From Zeimonas sediminis (GTDB taxonomy: Bacteria > Pseudomonadota > Gammaproteobacteria > Burkholderiales > Burkholderiaceae_E), in assembly GCF_023721795.1 (NCBI RefSeq), contig NZ_JAMQYE010000001.1, positions 2,391,671 through 2,455,670 on the forward strand: a stretch of 64,000 bases of DNA. Reading direction: 5' to 3'. The position numbers and the translations under genes were made by a program. Below the pieces are notes generated by a model that searched no databases, was not told the origin of the DNA, and saw nothing but the letters and a program-made list of their open reading frames with translations. Positions 24,311 to 33,836 of this stretch are shown here, piece by piece; position 1 is the first letter of the stretch, and every line of letters begins with the position of its first letter.

Positions 24311-27300
24311 CTACCCCCGCCGGGTGCGCGTGGCGTAGTACAGCGTGGGCAGGACCAGCAGGGTCAGCAGGGTGGCGCTGATCAGCCCGCCGATCACCAC
24401 GATCGCCAGCGGCTTCTGCGTCTCCGCGCCGATGCCGTGCGACAGGGCCATCGGCAGCAGGCCGAGCATCGCGAGCAGGGCGGTCATCAGCACCGTGCGC
24501 AGCCTGTCGAGCGAGCCGTGGGCGACCGAATCGCGCACGGACATGCCGGCATCCTGCAACTGACCGAAGTAGGTCAGCATGACCACGCCGTTGAGCACTG
24601 CCTGCCCGAACAGCGCGATGAAGCCGATCGCCGCCGAGACCGACAGCGGCGTGTCGGTCACGAGCAGCGCGACGATGCCGCCGATCATCGCGAACGGGAT
24701 ATTCGCGACGATAAGCGCCGCATCCTTCAGCGACTTGAACGCGTCGAACAGGAACAGGAAGATGATCAGGATCGAGAGCGGCATCACCCAGGCCAGCCGG
24801 CCCATCGCCCGCTCCTGGTTCTCGAACTCGCCGGACCAGGTCACCGTGTAGCCCTCGTCGAGCTTCAGCGCGGAGGCGGTGCGGGCCTGCATCTCGGCCA
24901 CCGCGCTGCCCATGTCGCGGTCCTTGATGAACACGCCGATCGACAGCACCCGGCGCCCGCCTTCGCGGGCGATGTTCATCGCGCCGCTGGTCACCCGGAA
25001 GGTGGCCACCTCCGACAGCGGCACGAAGTGGCCCGACGGCGTCGAGAGCTGGATGTCGCGCAGCCGGGCGAGCTCACGGTCGGCCTCGCGCAGGCGCAGC
25101 ACGACCGCGAACCGGCGCTCGCCCTCCCAGATGTGCGTGGCCTCGTAGCCGGCGAGCGCCGACTCGATCACCGTGTCGATGTCGCCCGCCGACAGGCCGA
25201 AGCGGGCGGCGCGGGCCCGGTCCACCTCGATCCGGTACTGCGGCAGCTGGCCGGCGCGATCGATGAACGCGCGCGACACGCCCTGAACGTCGCGGATCGC
25301 CTTCAGCACCCGATCGCCGTAGCCGCGCAGCTTGTCGAGGTCGTCGCCGGAGATCTTGATGACGATCTGTCCGTCGATCTGCGAGATGCTCTCGAGCACG
25401 TTGTCGCGGATCGGCTGCGAGAAGCTGTACTGCACGCCGGGGATCGTGGCGAGCGCCGCATCGAGCTCGGCCAGCACTTCGCGCTTGCCCAGGCCCCGCT
25501 GCCACTGCTCCTCGGGATACAGGTCGACCAGCGCCTCGATCTGGCTGGCGATCTTCGGGTCGGTGCCGTCTTCCGGGCGGCCGAGCTTGGACACCACGCT
25601 TCGCACCTCGGGCGAGCGGCGCAGCAGGTCGCGCACCTGGCGCGCCTGCGCCTGGGCGGCGCTGATCGAGGTGGAGGGCTCGAGCGTGACGTTCACCCAG
25701 ACGCTGCCCTCGTTGAGCTCGGGGAGGAACTCGGTGCCCAGCTGCGGCGCCAGCGCGGCCGTGGCGACCAGCGCGGCCACGGCCATGCCGATGACCGCGC
25801 GGCGGTGGTCCAGGGCCCACTCCAGCGCCGGCCTGTAGACCTGCTTGGCCCGGCGGATCAGCGGGTTCTCCTCGTGCGGCAGCTTGCGGCGCAGCAGCCA
25901 CAGGCACAGCAGCGGCACCAGGGTCAGCGACAGCACCAGCGAGGTGACCAGCGCGGAGCTCACCGACCAGGCCATCGGCGCGAAGATCCTGCCCTCGTGG
26001 CGCTGCAGCGTGAAGATCGGGATGTGGGCGGCGATGATGATCAGCATCGAGAACAGCGTGGGCCGCCCGACCTCGACCGCTGCGTCGAGGACCGCGCGGC
26101 GACGATCCTCCATCGGGCTGCCCTCGCGCATCTGCGCGAGCCTGTGGAAGATGTGCTCGACCACGATGACCGCGCCGTCCACGATGATCCCGAAGTCCAT
26201 CGCGCCCAGCGACAGCAGGTTGGCCGGGATGCCGACGAAGGTCAGGCCGAGGAAGGTGCCCAGCAGCGCGAGCGGGATGATCGACGCGACGATCGCCGCC
26301 GCCCGGAAGTTCGACAGGAACAGGTAGAGCACCACGCAGACCAACAGCGCGCCCTCGACCAGGTTCGTGAACACGGTCTTCATCGTGCGGGCGATCAGCC
26401 AGCTGCGATCGTAGAAGGGCACGATCTCGGTGCCCGCCGGCAGCTGCGTGCGCTGGATCTCGTCGAGCTTCTCCTTCAGCGCGTCGAGCACCTTCGACGG
26501 GTTCTCGCCCTTGCGCATCAGCACCATGCCGGCGACCACGTCGTCGTCGTCGTCCTGGCCCATGACGCCCTGCCGGGGGACGGCGCCGAGCGCGACCCGC
26601 GCCACGTCGCGCACCATGACCGGCGCGCCCTGCCGCTCGGCGACCACGACGTCCTCGAGCTCGGCCGCGTCGCGCAGCAGGCCGATGCCGCGAATCAGGT
26701 ACTGCTGGCGGCCGTGCTCGACATAGCCGCCGCCCGCGTTGCGGTTCGACTTCTCCAGCGCGTCGATCAGCTGCTGCAGCGAGACGTCGAGGCTGCGCAT
26801 CCGGGCGAAGTCGGGCTGGACCTCGTAGGTCTTGATCAGGCCACCGAAACTCACCACGTCGGCGACCCCGGGCACCGTCTTGAGCTGGCGCTCCATCACC
26901 CAGTTCTGGATCTCGCGCAGCTGCGTGGGGTTCCTGTCGGCCGCCTTGAGCCGGTACCGGTAGACCTCGCTGATCGCCGAGGTCATCGCGGCGAGCTCCG
27001 GCCGCACGCCCTCGGGCAGGTCGGCGCCGCGAAGCCGCTCGAGCACCTGCTGGCGGGCGAAGTAGCCGCTGACCTCGTCGTCGAAGGTCACGACCAGGTA
27101 GGACAGGCCGAACTGCGTGTGCGAGAACACGCGGATCGCGTTGGGCACCCCGGAAAGCGCCACCTCGATCGGCATCGTGACCTGGCGCTCCACCTCCTCC
27201 GCGGCCCGGCCCGGATAGAGCGTGATCACGGTGACCTGCGTGTCGGTGACGTCGGGGAAGGCCTCGACCGGCAGGTTCTTGAACGCGATCAGCCCGCCGC

Positions 27301-27373
27301 CCACCAGCAGGCACACGCCCAGCACGACGAACAGCGGCTGGCGCAGCGCGAACTCGACCAGTCGCCTGATCAT
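24311..27373 (-). CDS. CzcA-like RND efflux pump (heavy-metal type)
   Basis: A 1020-residue proton-driven inner-membrane pump. The start at ATG 27373 gives MIRRLVEFALRQPLFVVLGV, the first helix; the ORF's longer starts run into the adaptor gene. AFPDVTDTQVTVITLYPGRA, then AEEVERQVTMPIE is typical of the HME branch. In the fourth helix, LGAMDFGIIVDGAVIVVEHI keeps the Asp/Asp/Glu proton-relay positions of CzcA. The second half repeats the fold (TEFLPELNEGSVWVNVTLEP; GFIALFGQAVLNGVVMLTYF). The likely substrates are divalent cations such as Co, Zn or Cd, but the specificity cannot be read. It overlaps the adaptor by 4 bp. Confidence 0.93.
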   Translation of the reverse strand: MIRRLVEFALRQPLFVVLGVCLLVGGGLIAFKNLPVEAFPDVTDTQVTVITLYPGRAAEEVERQVTMPIEVALSGVPNAIRVFSHTQFGLSYLVVTFDDEVSGYFARQQVLERLRGADLPEGVRPELAAMTSAISEVYRYRLKAADRNPTQLREIQNWVMERQLKTVPGVADVVSFGGLIKTYEVQPDFARMRSLDVSLQQLIDALEKSNRNAGGGYVEHGRQQYLIRGIGLLRDAAELEDVVVAERQGAPVMVRDVARVALGAVPRQGVMGQDDDDDVVAGMVLMRKGENPSKVLDALKEKLDEIQRTQLPAGTEIVPFYDRSWLIARTMKTVFTNLVEGALLVCVVLYLFLSNFRAAAIVASIIPLALLGTFLGLTFVGIPANLLSLGAMDFGIIVDGAVIVVEHIFHRLAQMREGSPMEDRRRAVLDAAVEVGRPTLFSMLIIIAAHIPIFTLQRHEGRIFAPMAWSVSSALVTSLVLSLTLVPLLCLWLLRRKLPHEENPLIRRAKQVYRPALEWALDHRRAVIGMAVAALVATAALAPQLGTEFLPELNEGSVWVNVTLEPSTSISAAQAQARQVRDLLRRSPEVRSVVSKLGRPEDGTDPKIASQIEALVDLYPEEQWQRGLGKREVLAELDAALATIPGVQYSFSQPIRDNVLESISQIDGQIVIKISGDDLDKLRGYGDRVLKAIRDVQGVSRAFIDRAGQLPQYRIEVDRARAARFGLSAGDIDTVIESALAGYEATHIWEGERRFAVVLRLREADRELARLRDIQLSTPSGHFVPLSEVATFRVTSGAMNIAREGGRRVLSIGVFIKDRDMGSAVAEMQARTASALKLDEGYTVTWSGEFENQERAMGRLAWVMPLSILIIFLFLFDAFKSLKDAALIVANIPFAMIGGIVALLVTDTPLSVSAAIGFIALFGQAVLNGVVMLTYFGQLQDAGMSVRDSVAHGSLDRLRTVLMTALLAMLGLLPMALSHGIGAETQKPLAIVVIGGLISATLLTLLVLPTLYYATRTRRG

Positions 27374-28536
27374 CGCCGGGCACCGATCAGCTGTTCGAGC
27401 AGCAGCACGCCGTCGACCACGACGCGCTCGCCGGGCGCCAGGCCCTCGAGCACCCGCATGGTCCCGAAGCCGCCCTCCTCGGCGCGCAGCGGGCGGCGCT
27501 CGTAGCGGCCCTCGCCCTCGTCGATGAAGGCGTAGTAGCGGTCGCCCGACAGCAGCAGGGCGCTGGCCGGCACCGTCGACACGCTGCGCGCGGGCACCGA
27601 CAGCTCGCCGGCCAGGTACATCTCGGCCTTCAGGCCGCGGTCCTCGTTGGCGACCTCCGCCCTGACCGCCAGCGTGCGAGTGGCCGGGTCGATGAAGTCG
27701 GCGACGTGCGTGATCCGCGCGGTGATCAGGCGGTCGGGCGCCGCGTTGGGCCGGAGCGCGACCGACTGGCCCGGCGCGACCAGCGCCGCCAGGCGCTCGG
27801 GGATCGCGAGCCTCGCCCACAGCCTGGTCGGGTCGCTGATCACGAACAGGGCCGGCTGACCCGGCTGCGCCTGGTCCGGGCGCACCTCCAGCCCCGGCGT
27901 GGCCGAGCGCTCGACCACGACGCCGCCGATCGGCGCGCGCAGCGCGAAGCTCTGGTCGATGTCGCCGGCCACGCCCAGCAGGGCCCGGCGCGCCTGCGCC
28001 CGCTGGCGCTCCGCCTGCGCGCGGGCGCGCTCGGCCTCGGCCGCCTCGAGCTCGCGAGCGGGCGCAACGCCCGCCTCGTGCAGCTCGCGGATGCGGGCGA
28101 GGTTCTTCGTCGCCGCGGCCAGGTCGACCTCGGCCCGGCGGGCGTCGGCCTGCGCCTGGCCGACGTCGGGCGAGGCGATCAGCGCCAGCGGCTGGCCGGC
28201 CGCGACGCTGTCGCCGGGCGCGGCGAGGACGCGCACGATTCGACCGGCCACCGGGGGATCGACCCTCGTGGTGCGGGTCTCGTCCCAGACCAGCCGGCCC
28301 TGGATCCGCACCGCCTCGCCCTCGCCGCCGCGCACCTCGATCGAGCGCAGGGACGCGAGTTGCGGGCTCCCCATGGGAAAGCGGATTCGCTCGCCCTCCA
28401 CGATCGGCCGGGGCTGCGGCGGCGCCGGCGGCTCGTGGCGGGAACAGGCGGCCGTCAGCGCCGCGAGCAGCGCCACGGCGGCGGCGCGGGCGGGAAGGTT
28501 CGGCGAAATTCGGATCATCGTGGGAAGCCTGGACAT
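27370..28536 (-). CDS. CzcB-like efflux periplasmic adaptor lipoprotein
   Basis: A 388-residue RND adaptor. The N-terminus carries a lipoprotein signal, AAAVALLAALTAACSRHEPP, with lipobox LTAAC; an ATG at 28518 (MIRISPNLPARA) would also serve as start. The split lipoyl domain (VDPPVAGRIVRVLAAPGDSV ... ALRAPIGGVVVERSATPGLE) encloses a short hairpin (~120-190), then beta domains (IPERLAALVAPGQSVALRPN) and a membrane-proximal end. No histidine-rich metal-binding N-terminus as in classical CzcB is visible. It links the CzcA-like pump to the CzcC-like channel. Confidence 0.92.
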   Translation of the reverse strand: MSRLPTMIRISPNLPARAAAVALLAALTAACSRHEPPAPPQPRPIVEGERIRFPMGSPQLASLRSIEVRGGEGEAVRIQGRLVWDETRTTRVDPPVAGRIVRVLAAPGDSVAAGQPLALIASPDVGQAQADARRAEVDLAAATKNLARIRELHEAGVAPARELEAAEAERARAQAERQRAQARRALLGVAGDIDQSFALRAPIGGVVVERSATPGLEVRPDQAQPGQPALFVISDPTRLWARLAIPERLAALVAPGQSVALRPNAAPDRLITARITHVADFIDPATRTLAVRAEVANEDRGLKAEMYLAGELSVPARSVSTVPASALLLSGDRYYAFIDEGEGRYERRPLRAEEGGFGTMRVLEGLAPGERVVVDGVLLLEQLIGARR

Positions 28537-28570
28537 CGGAAAGCTGGGAGAGCGGCGAGGCTCCCCCGGT

Positions 28571-29923
28571 TCAGCGGCGCGCGGGTTCGGCGCCCGCCTC
28601 GGAAAGGCTGGCCTCGAGCTCGGCGCGCGCGATCGCGTGGTCGACGCGGGCCTCGGCCAGGTCGCGCGCGCTGGCCTGCAGCCGGCGCCGCGCGTCGAGC
28701 AGGTCGGTCAGCGGCAACGCGCCCCGCTCGTAGGCGAATTCGGTGGCGCGGGCGGCTTCCTCGGCGCTGGGCATGATCTGCCGCTCGATCCGCGCAAGCC
28801 GGTCGGCGCTGGCGGCCGCCCGGACCCGGGCGGCGCGCAGCTCGAGCAGCGCGTCCGCGCGCGCCTGCTCGAGGGCGACTCGCGCGCCGTCGAGCTGGGC
28901 CTCGGCCTGGCGGATGTCGCCGCTCAGGTCGTTGTTCACGAACAGGGGCACGGTGACCGACACGCCGAAGGTCGTGCCGCCGTTGCCCAGGCGGTTGCGG
29001 TCGGCGAACAGGCCGACGCTCACGTCGCGGGTGCGCTGGGCGCGCGCTTCGTCGAACCGGGCCTGCGCCGCGGCAAGGCGCTGCGCGGCGGCGAGCACGT
29101 CGGGCCGGCGCTCGACCGCGGCCATCAGGCGCTCCGGGGCCGGCTCGCCCGCGTCGAGCCCGGGCCAGTCGTCGGCGGCGACGAATCGCACGGCGTCGGC
29201 CTCGCGCGCCATCACCCGGGCGAGCGCGAGCCGGGCGGCCTCGCGCTGCGCGAGCGCGAAGCGCAGCGCGTTGTCCGCCTGGCCCGCCTCGACTTCGATC
29301 CGGGCCACGTCGGCCCGGGCGATGTCACCGGCCCGGAGCCGGCGCCGCGCCGCGTCGAGGCTGCGCGCGAGCGACTGCGCGTCGCGCTCGGCGAACGCGA
29401 CCCCGTCCTGCGCCGACTTCAGCGCGTAGTAGGCACGGGCGAGCGCCAGCCGCAACTGGCGCAGCGTGTCCTCCAGGTCGAGCTGCGCGGCCTGCACGGT
29501 TCGCGAGGCGGCCTCGGTGCGCAAGGCCCGCTTGTTGCCGCGCTCGATCAACTGCTCGAGTCGAGCGTACGCGTCGAGGTCGCGCGGGCTGTAGGCGCCC
29601 TGCTGCGCGGTGCCGGTGCCCAGGCTCAGGGTCGGGTTGGGCTTGCGGCTGGCGCTGTCCAGCGCGCCGCGGGCGGCCTCGAGCGCCAGGCGGGCGGCCT
29701 CGAGGCTGCGGCTGCCGGCCGCCACTGCGGCCTGCGCATCGGCCAGGCTGAGCGCCTCGGGCCGGACATCGCCGGCCGCCCCGGCCGCGCCGCCTTCGGC
29801 CGCAGGGGCCGGCTGGCCGGCTGCGCAGGGCGCGGCGAAGGCCGCAGCAAGGCAGAGAACGAGGCAGGCGGCACCGGCCAGGCCGGGCCGTCGCCGGGAA
29901 GCGGCGGTTTCCAGGATGCTCAC
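28571..29923 (-). CDS. CzcC-like outer-membrane efflux protein
   Basis: A 450-residue TolC-family protein with a signal peptide (GLAGAACLVLCLAAAFAAPC). The two coiled-coil repeats begin at LSLADAQAAVAAGSRSLEAA and near PERLMAAVERRPDVLAAAQR. NGGTTFGVSVTVPLFVNNDL and the FAYERGALPLTDLLDARRRL region match CzcC/CusC-like proteins of the HME class. It is the first gene of the efflux operon; the CzcB-like gene follows after 34 bp. A TAGATT promoter element and direct repeats lie just upstream. Confidence 0.92.
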   Translation of the reverse strand: MSILETAASRRRPGLAGAACLVLCLAAAFAAPCAAGQPAPAAEGGAAGAAGDVRPEALSLADAQAAVAAGSRSLEAARLALEAARGALDSASRKPNPTLSLGTGTAQQGAYSPRDLDAYARLEQLIERGNKRALRTEAASRTVQAAQLDLEDTLRQLRLALARAYYALKSAQDGVAFAERDAQSLARSLDAARRRLRAGDIARADVARIEVEAGQADNALRFALAQREAARLALARVMAREADAVRFVAADDWPGLDAGEPAPERLMAAVERRPDVLAAAQRLAAAQARFDEARAQRTRDVSVGLFADRNRLGNGGTTFGVSVTVPLFVNNDLSGDIRQAEAQLDGARVALEQARADALLELRAARVRAAASADRLARIERQIMPSAEEAARATEFAYERGALPLTDLLDARRRLQASARDLAEARVDHAIARAELEASLSEAGAEPARR

Positions 29924-29946
29924 GCTCGGGGATCCGAAAACGCGGC

Positions 29947-30000
29947 AATCTAGGCCAGCGTCCCAACGCGAGGCTTACGGCAAGCTTGCGCGAAGCTTGC
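29947..30000 (-). promoter_or_regulatory. Putative promoter and response-regulator site of the czc-like operon
   Basis: Read on the minus strand, a -10-like TAGATT occurs at 29952-29947. About 30 bp upstream is a direct repeat GCAAGCTT at 30000-29993 and 29989-29982, an 11-bp period. OmpR-family regulators bind direct repeats with this spacing, so the regulator encoded at 23565-24242 could act here. No convincing -35 box is present, as is usual for activated promoters. Confidence 0.45.
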
Positions 30001-30052
30001 AGCGCAGGGGACGGGCCGCGCGAGCCGGGAACCGGGGACCGGAAGCGGCGGA

Positions 30053-32161
30053 TCAGAAGCGGCGGCTCGCCTTCACCCCGGCGAACCAGGCGCGGCCCGG
30101 CGCCGGCTCGTAGTAGCGGCCGCTGGCCGCGTTCACGATCACCGAGCCCACGTAGCGCGCGTCGAACAGGTTGTCGATCCGGGCGTACGGCAGGATCCGC
30201 CAACCGGCCACGCGCCAGTCGTAGCCGAAGCGCCAGTTCGCCACCGCGTACGAGGCGGCGCTCGCCGAATTGGCGTCGTCGACCCAGACCTTCGCGGCCC
30301 ACTGCGCCTCGAGCGCGGTCGCGAAGCCCGAGGGCGCATGCCGCCACGCGAGCTCGGCCTGCAGCAGGTGCTTCGGCACGCCGGGCAGCGCCCTGCCCGA
30401 CAGGTCCTCGCCGGCGAGGCTGACGTAGTCGCGGAACTCGGCGTCGATCCAGGTCCACGCGAGCCAGGCCTCGAAGCCGCGGCCCAGCGCAGTCTCCATG
30501 CCCAGCTCGACGCCGCGCCGCGCGGTGCGCGCCGCATTGCGGAAGGTGGTCCGGCCCGCGACGTTCGCGTCGGGCACGATGTCGTTGCGGGTGCTGGCGC
30601 GGAACAGCGCGAGGTTCAAGCGGCTGGCCGCGCTCGGCCGCGCCTTCAGGCCGAGCTCCAGGTTCGTGCTGGTGCTCGCCTCGAGCGCGAAGTTCACCCC
30701 CGGCTGCCCGTCGGGCCGATAGGCCAGCTCCGCGAAGGTCGGCGTCTCGAAGCCGCGACCGGCCGAAGCGTAGAGATTCACCGAGTCGCTGGCCGCGTAG
30801 AGCAGGCCGAGCACCGGGCGTGTCGCGGAGTAGTCGCGCCGGCCCGAGTCGTCGGGATTGACCGCGGTCACGTAGTCGTCGTCGACCCGGAAGCTCACGC
30901 TCGAGTGCCTGACGCCGCCGGCGAGCCGCCAGCGGTCGGCGAACCACCACTCGGCGATCGCGTACTGGTCGAAGTTCCAGACCGTGTCGCGCTCGTTGCG
31001 GCGCAGCTCGCCGGCCACGCCCGACTGGTTGACGAAGCCGCGCCTGCGCTCGCTCATCCGGTCGTAGTCGACGCCCAGCGAGAACGACAGCGGCCCGCCG
31101 GCCAGCCGCGCCTCGCGCGTCCACTGCAACCCCAGCCCGCCGAAGCCCCGGTCGAGGTCGACCACGCCGCCCGACGAGCCGGCCGCCGCCCCGCTGAAGG
31201 CGAGGAACTGCACCACGCGGCGATCGCCGCCGTAGCCGCGCAGCACCAGCCTGTCCGAGTCGCCGAGCCGGCGCGACCATTCGATGCCAGCCTGCCGATG
31301 GTCGACGCTCTTGCGGGTGTCGAAGGCGATCGCGCCGGCGCCGGCCTGCGTGGGGTCCTGATCGAGCTGCTCGCGGGTCAGGCCGAGCGGGTCCTGGGTG
31401 TCGGGCTGGTCCAGGGCGGTCGCGCTCAGCATGAAGCGGCCGTCGTCGCGCTCGTCGCCCCAGGCGAGCTTCGCGCCGAACAGGTCGCGCCGCGCCCGGC
31501 TGTGATCGCGATAGCCGTCGGTGGCGAAGCGCGAGGCGTTGAAGACCGCTCCGCCCGCCGCCACTGCGCCGAGCGGCGCGCCGTAACCGAGCCCCATCTT
31601 CCAGGCGCCGAAGCTGCCGGCGCCGCCGTTGAGCCGAAGCGTCGGCGCGGCGGGCGGGTCCTCGGTGAACAGCGACACCACGCCGCCGGAAGAGTTGCCG
31701 TACAGCGCGGCGAAGGGGCCGCGCAGCACCTCGATTCGTGAGGCCGCGTCGAGGTCGAACAGCCCGGTCTGGCCCTGGCCGTCGGGCATCGTCAGCGGAA
31801 CGCCGTCCTGCAGCAGCCGCACGCCGCGCACGCCGAAGCTCGCGCGCGCGCCGAAGCCGCGGCTCGACACCTGCAGGTCCTGCGCGAAGTTCTGCCGGTC
31901 GCGCACCACGATGCCCGGCACCCGACCGAGCGACTCGGACAGGTTCACGCCGGGCCGCTGCGCGGCGAGCGGATCCAGCCCGAAGGAATCGACCGAGGCC
32001 GGCAGCTCGAAGCCCGACCGCTCGACGCGAGTGGCGGTGACCGTGACCGGGTCCATCGACCGCGCCTGAGCCTGCGCGGTCGCCGGGGCCGGGGCGACCA
32101 GCGCGAGCAGGCAGGCGCCGACCCCGCCGGCTGCGGCCTTTCGGCTCACGCCGCCGCCCAA
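30053..32161 (-). CDS. TonB-dependent outer-membrane receptor
   Basis: A 702-residue receptor. A signal peptide (VGACLLALVAPAPATAQA) leads to a TonB-box-like start (DPVTVTATRVERSGFELPAS). The plug domain (~50-155) contains RVPGIVVRDRQNFAQDLQVS, then SRGFGARASFGVRGVRLLQD and IEVLRGPFAALYGNSSGGVV. The 22-strand barrel ends with the aromatic terminal residue of YYEPAPGRAWFAGVKASRRF. It starts 19 bp after the gamma-glutamyltransferase stop, so it is probably in that operon, while the metal efflux operon downstream has its own promoter. The ligand could be a metal chelate or an organic molecule. Confidence 0.93.
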   Translation of the reverse strand: MGGGVSRKAAAGGVGACLLALVAPAPATAQAQARSMDPVTVTATRVERSGFELPASVDSFGLDPLAAQRPGVNLSESLGRVPGIVVRDRQNFAQDLQVSSRGFGARASFGVRGVRLLQDGVPLTMPDGQGQTGLFDLDAASRIEVLRGPFAALYGNSSGGVVSLFTEDPPAAPTLRLNGGAGSFGAWKMGLGYGAPLGAVAAGGAVFNASRFATDGYRDHSRARRDLFGAKLAWGDERDDGRFMLSATALDQPDTQDPLGLTREQLDQDPTQAGAGAIAFDTRKSVDHRQAGIEWSRRLGDSDRLVLRGYGGDRRVVQFLAFSGAAAGSSGGVVDLDRGFGGLGLQWTREARLAGGPLSFSLGVDYDRMSERRRGFVNQSGVAGELRRNERDTVWNFDQYAIAEWWFADRWRLAGGVRHSSVSFRVDDDYVTAVNPDDSGRRDYSATRPVLGLLYAASDSVNLYASAGRGFETPTFAELAYRPDGQPGVNFALEASTSTNLELGLKARPSAASRLNLALFRASTRNDIVPDANVAGRTTFRNAARTARRGVELGMETALGRGFEAWLAWTWIDAEFRDYVSLAGEDLSGRALPGVPKHLLQAELAWRHAPSGFATALEAQWAAKVWVDDANSASAASYAVANWRFGYDWRVAGWRILPYARIDNLFDARYVGSVIVNAASGRYYEPAPGRAWFAGVKASRRF

Positions 32162-32180
32162 CGCCGGCTCGAACCCAGGC

Positions 32181-33767
32181 TCAGACCCCGGCCGCCGCGC
32201 CGTCGCTGCGCGGATCGGACGCGCCCTCGATCAGGCCGTCCGGATGCCGCACCAGCGCGCCGGCATGGCCCATCGTGTCGCTGAAGCCCTCCGCGAGCAG
32301 CTCGACCTGGTGGCCGGCCGCGCGCAGCGACTCGACCAGCTCCGCGTCGAAGCGGCTCTCCAGCTTCAGGCTGGTGCTGACGTCGCCCCAGGTGCGGCCG
32401 AGCAGCCAGCGCGGCGCGCTGACCGCCTGCTGCAGCGTCTGGCCGAAGCGCGCGTAGCGGGTGAACACCGCGGCCTGGGTCTGCGGCTGGCCCTCGCCGC
32501 CCATCGTGCCGTAGGGCATGACCCGGCCGTCGTCGAACAGCGCGAGCGCCGGGTTCAGCGTGTGGAAGGGCTTGCGGCCCGGCTCGAGCGCGTTCAGCGC
32601 GGCCGGGTCGAGCGAGAAGCTGGTGCCGCGGTTCTGCCAGCAGATGCCGGTGCCGGGCACCACGACGCCGGAGCCGAACTCCCAGTAAACGCTCTGGATG
32701 AAGCTGACCGCCCTGCCCTCGCGGTCGATCGCGCCCATCCAGATCGTGTCGCCGGGCGCGGCCGGCTCGGGCCAGGCCAGCGCACGGGCCATGTCGATCT
32801 CCTCGGCCAGCCGGTCGAGCACTTCGTCGGCCAGGAAGGACGCGGGCGGCTCGGGCACGCGGCCCGGGTCGGTCACGATCCGCTCGCGCACGCGGAAGGC
32901 GCGCTTGGTCGATTCGACCAGCCCGTGCAGGTGCGCGAAGCCCTCGCCCTCGGTGACCGCGAGCCGGTCGAAGATGCCGAGGATCATCAGCGCGGCGAGC
33001 CCCTGCGTGGGCGGCGGCAGGTTGTAGACGGTGGCGTCGGCCAGCCGAACCGACAACGGCTCCACGATGCGCGCCTGGTGCGCGGCCAGGTCGGCCGCGC
33101 GCAGCGGGCTGCCGAGCCGCTCGAGCCCGGCGGCGATCTTCGCGGCCAGGCCACCGCGGTAGAAGTCGTCGAGCCCGCGCTCGGCCAGCGTCTGCAGCGT
33201 CTGCGCGAGCGCCGGCTGGCGCAGTAGGTGGCCGCGCGCCGGCGGCTCGCCGTCGACCAGGTAAGCGTCGGCGAAGCCGGGCGCGTCCTTCAGGCCGTCG
33301 AGCTTCTGCCGGGTGAGCGCCGCCTGGCTGGCGGTGACCGCCACGCCGTCGCGGCCGTGCCGGATCGCGTCGGCGAGCAGCCGCGACAGCGGCAGCGGCT
33401 TGCCCCAGCCTTGCGCCACCTCCAGCGCCTTGGCCCAGCCGCTGATGGTTCCAGCGACAGTGAGCGCTGCCTTCGGTCCGCGCGACGGGATCGCGTCGAG
33501 TCCGGCGTAGAAGCTCCGGTCGGCCAGCCCGGCGGCAGCGCCGCAGGCGTCGATCGCCACCGGCGGCTTGCCCGGCTCGTGGATCAGCCAGAAGCCGTCG
33601 CCGCCGATCGCGTTCATGTGCGGATAGACGACGGCGATCGCGGCGGCCGCGGCCACCATCGCCTCGACCGCGTTGCCGCCGTCACGGAGCACGTCGCGGC
33701 CGGCCTGGGCGGCCAGGTGGTGGGGCGCGACGATCATGCCGCCCAGGGCGGCGGGGGTCTGGATCAA
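32181..33767 (-). CDS. Gamma-glutamyltransferase family protein
   Basis: A 528-residue Ntn-hydrolase of the GGT family, which transfers or hydrolyses gamma-glutamyl groups. The N-terminus (AALGGMIVAPHHLAAQAGRD, then VLRDGGNAVEAMVAAAAA) and IGGDGFWLIH are conserved. The catalytic nucleophile is probably Thr341 in APGDTIWMGAIDREGRAVS, where autocleavage would give ~340- and ~188-residue chains. YGTMGGEGQPQTQAAVFTRY, near residue 430, is the conserved GG loop. No signal peptide is visible, so it may be cytoplasmic like YwrD-type members. It lies 69 bp after the dctM gene and 19 bp before the TonB receptor, implying import of a substrate with a gamma-glutamyl or related amide bond. Confidence 0.9.
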   Translation of the reverse strand: MIQTPAALGGMIVAPHHLAAQAGRDVLRDGGNAVEAMVAAAAAIAVVYPHMNAIGGDGFWLIHEPGKPPVAIDACGAAAGLADRSFYAGLDAIPSRGPKAALTVAGTISGWAKALEVAQGWGKPLPLSRLLADAIRHGRDGVAVTASQAALTRQKLDGLKDAPGFADAYLVDGEPPARGHLLRQPALAQTLQTLAERGLDDFYRGGLAAKIAAGLERLGSPLRAADLAAHQARIVEPLSVRLADATVYNLPPPTQGLAALMILGIFDRLAVTEGEGFAHLHGLVESTKRAFRVRERIVTDPGRVPEPPASFLADEVLDRLAEEIDMARALAWPEPAAPGDTIWMGAIDREGRAVSFIQSVYWEFGSGVVVPGTGICWQNRGTSFSLDPAALNALEPGRKPFHTLNPALALFDDGRVMPYGTMGGEGQPQTQAAVFTRYARFGQTLQQAVSAPRWLLGRTWGDVSTSLKLESRFDAELVESLRAAGHQVELLAEGFSDTMGHAGALVRHPDGLIEGASDPRSDGAAAGV

Positions 33768-33836
33768 GAGGGATCTCCTTGGCTGTCTGCCGGCGCCGCC
33801 GTCCGATTGCGGTCGCCGGCTACTCTCGAATGCCGG

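Noticed and set aside
24248-27505. A long plus-strand open frame opposite the CzcA-like gene
   Set aside because: It is a high-GC antisense frame: histidine/arginine/aspartate-rich translation, no recognisable domain, and it lies wholly over a well-conserved RND pump gene.
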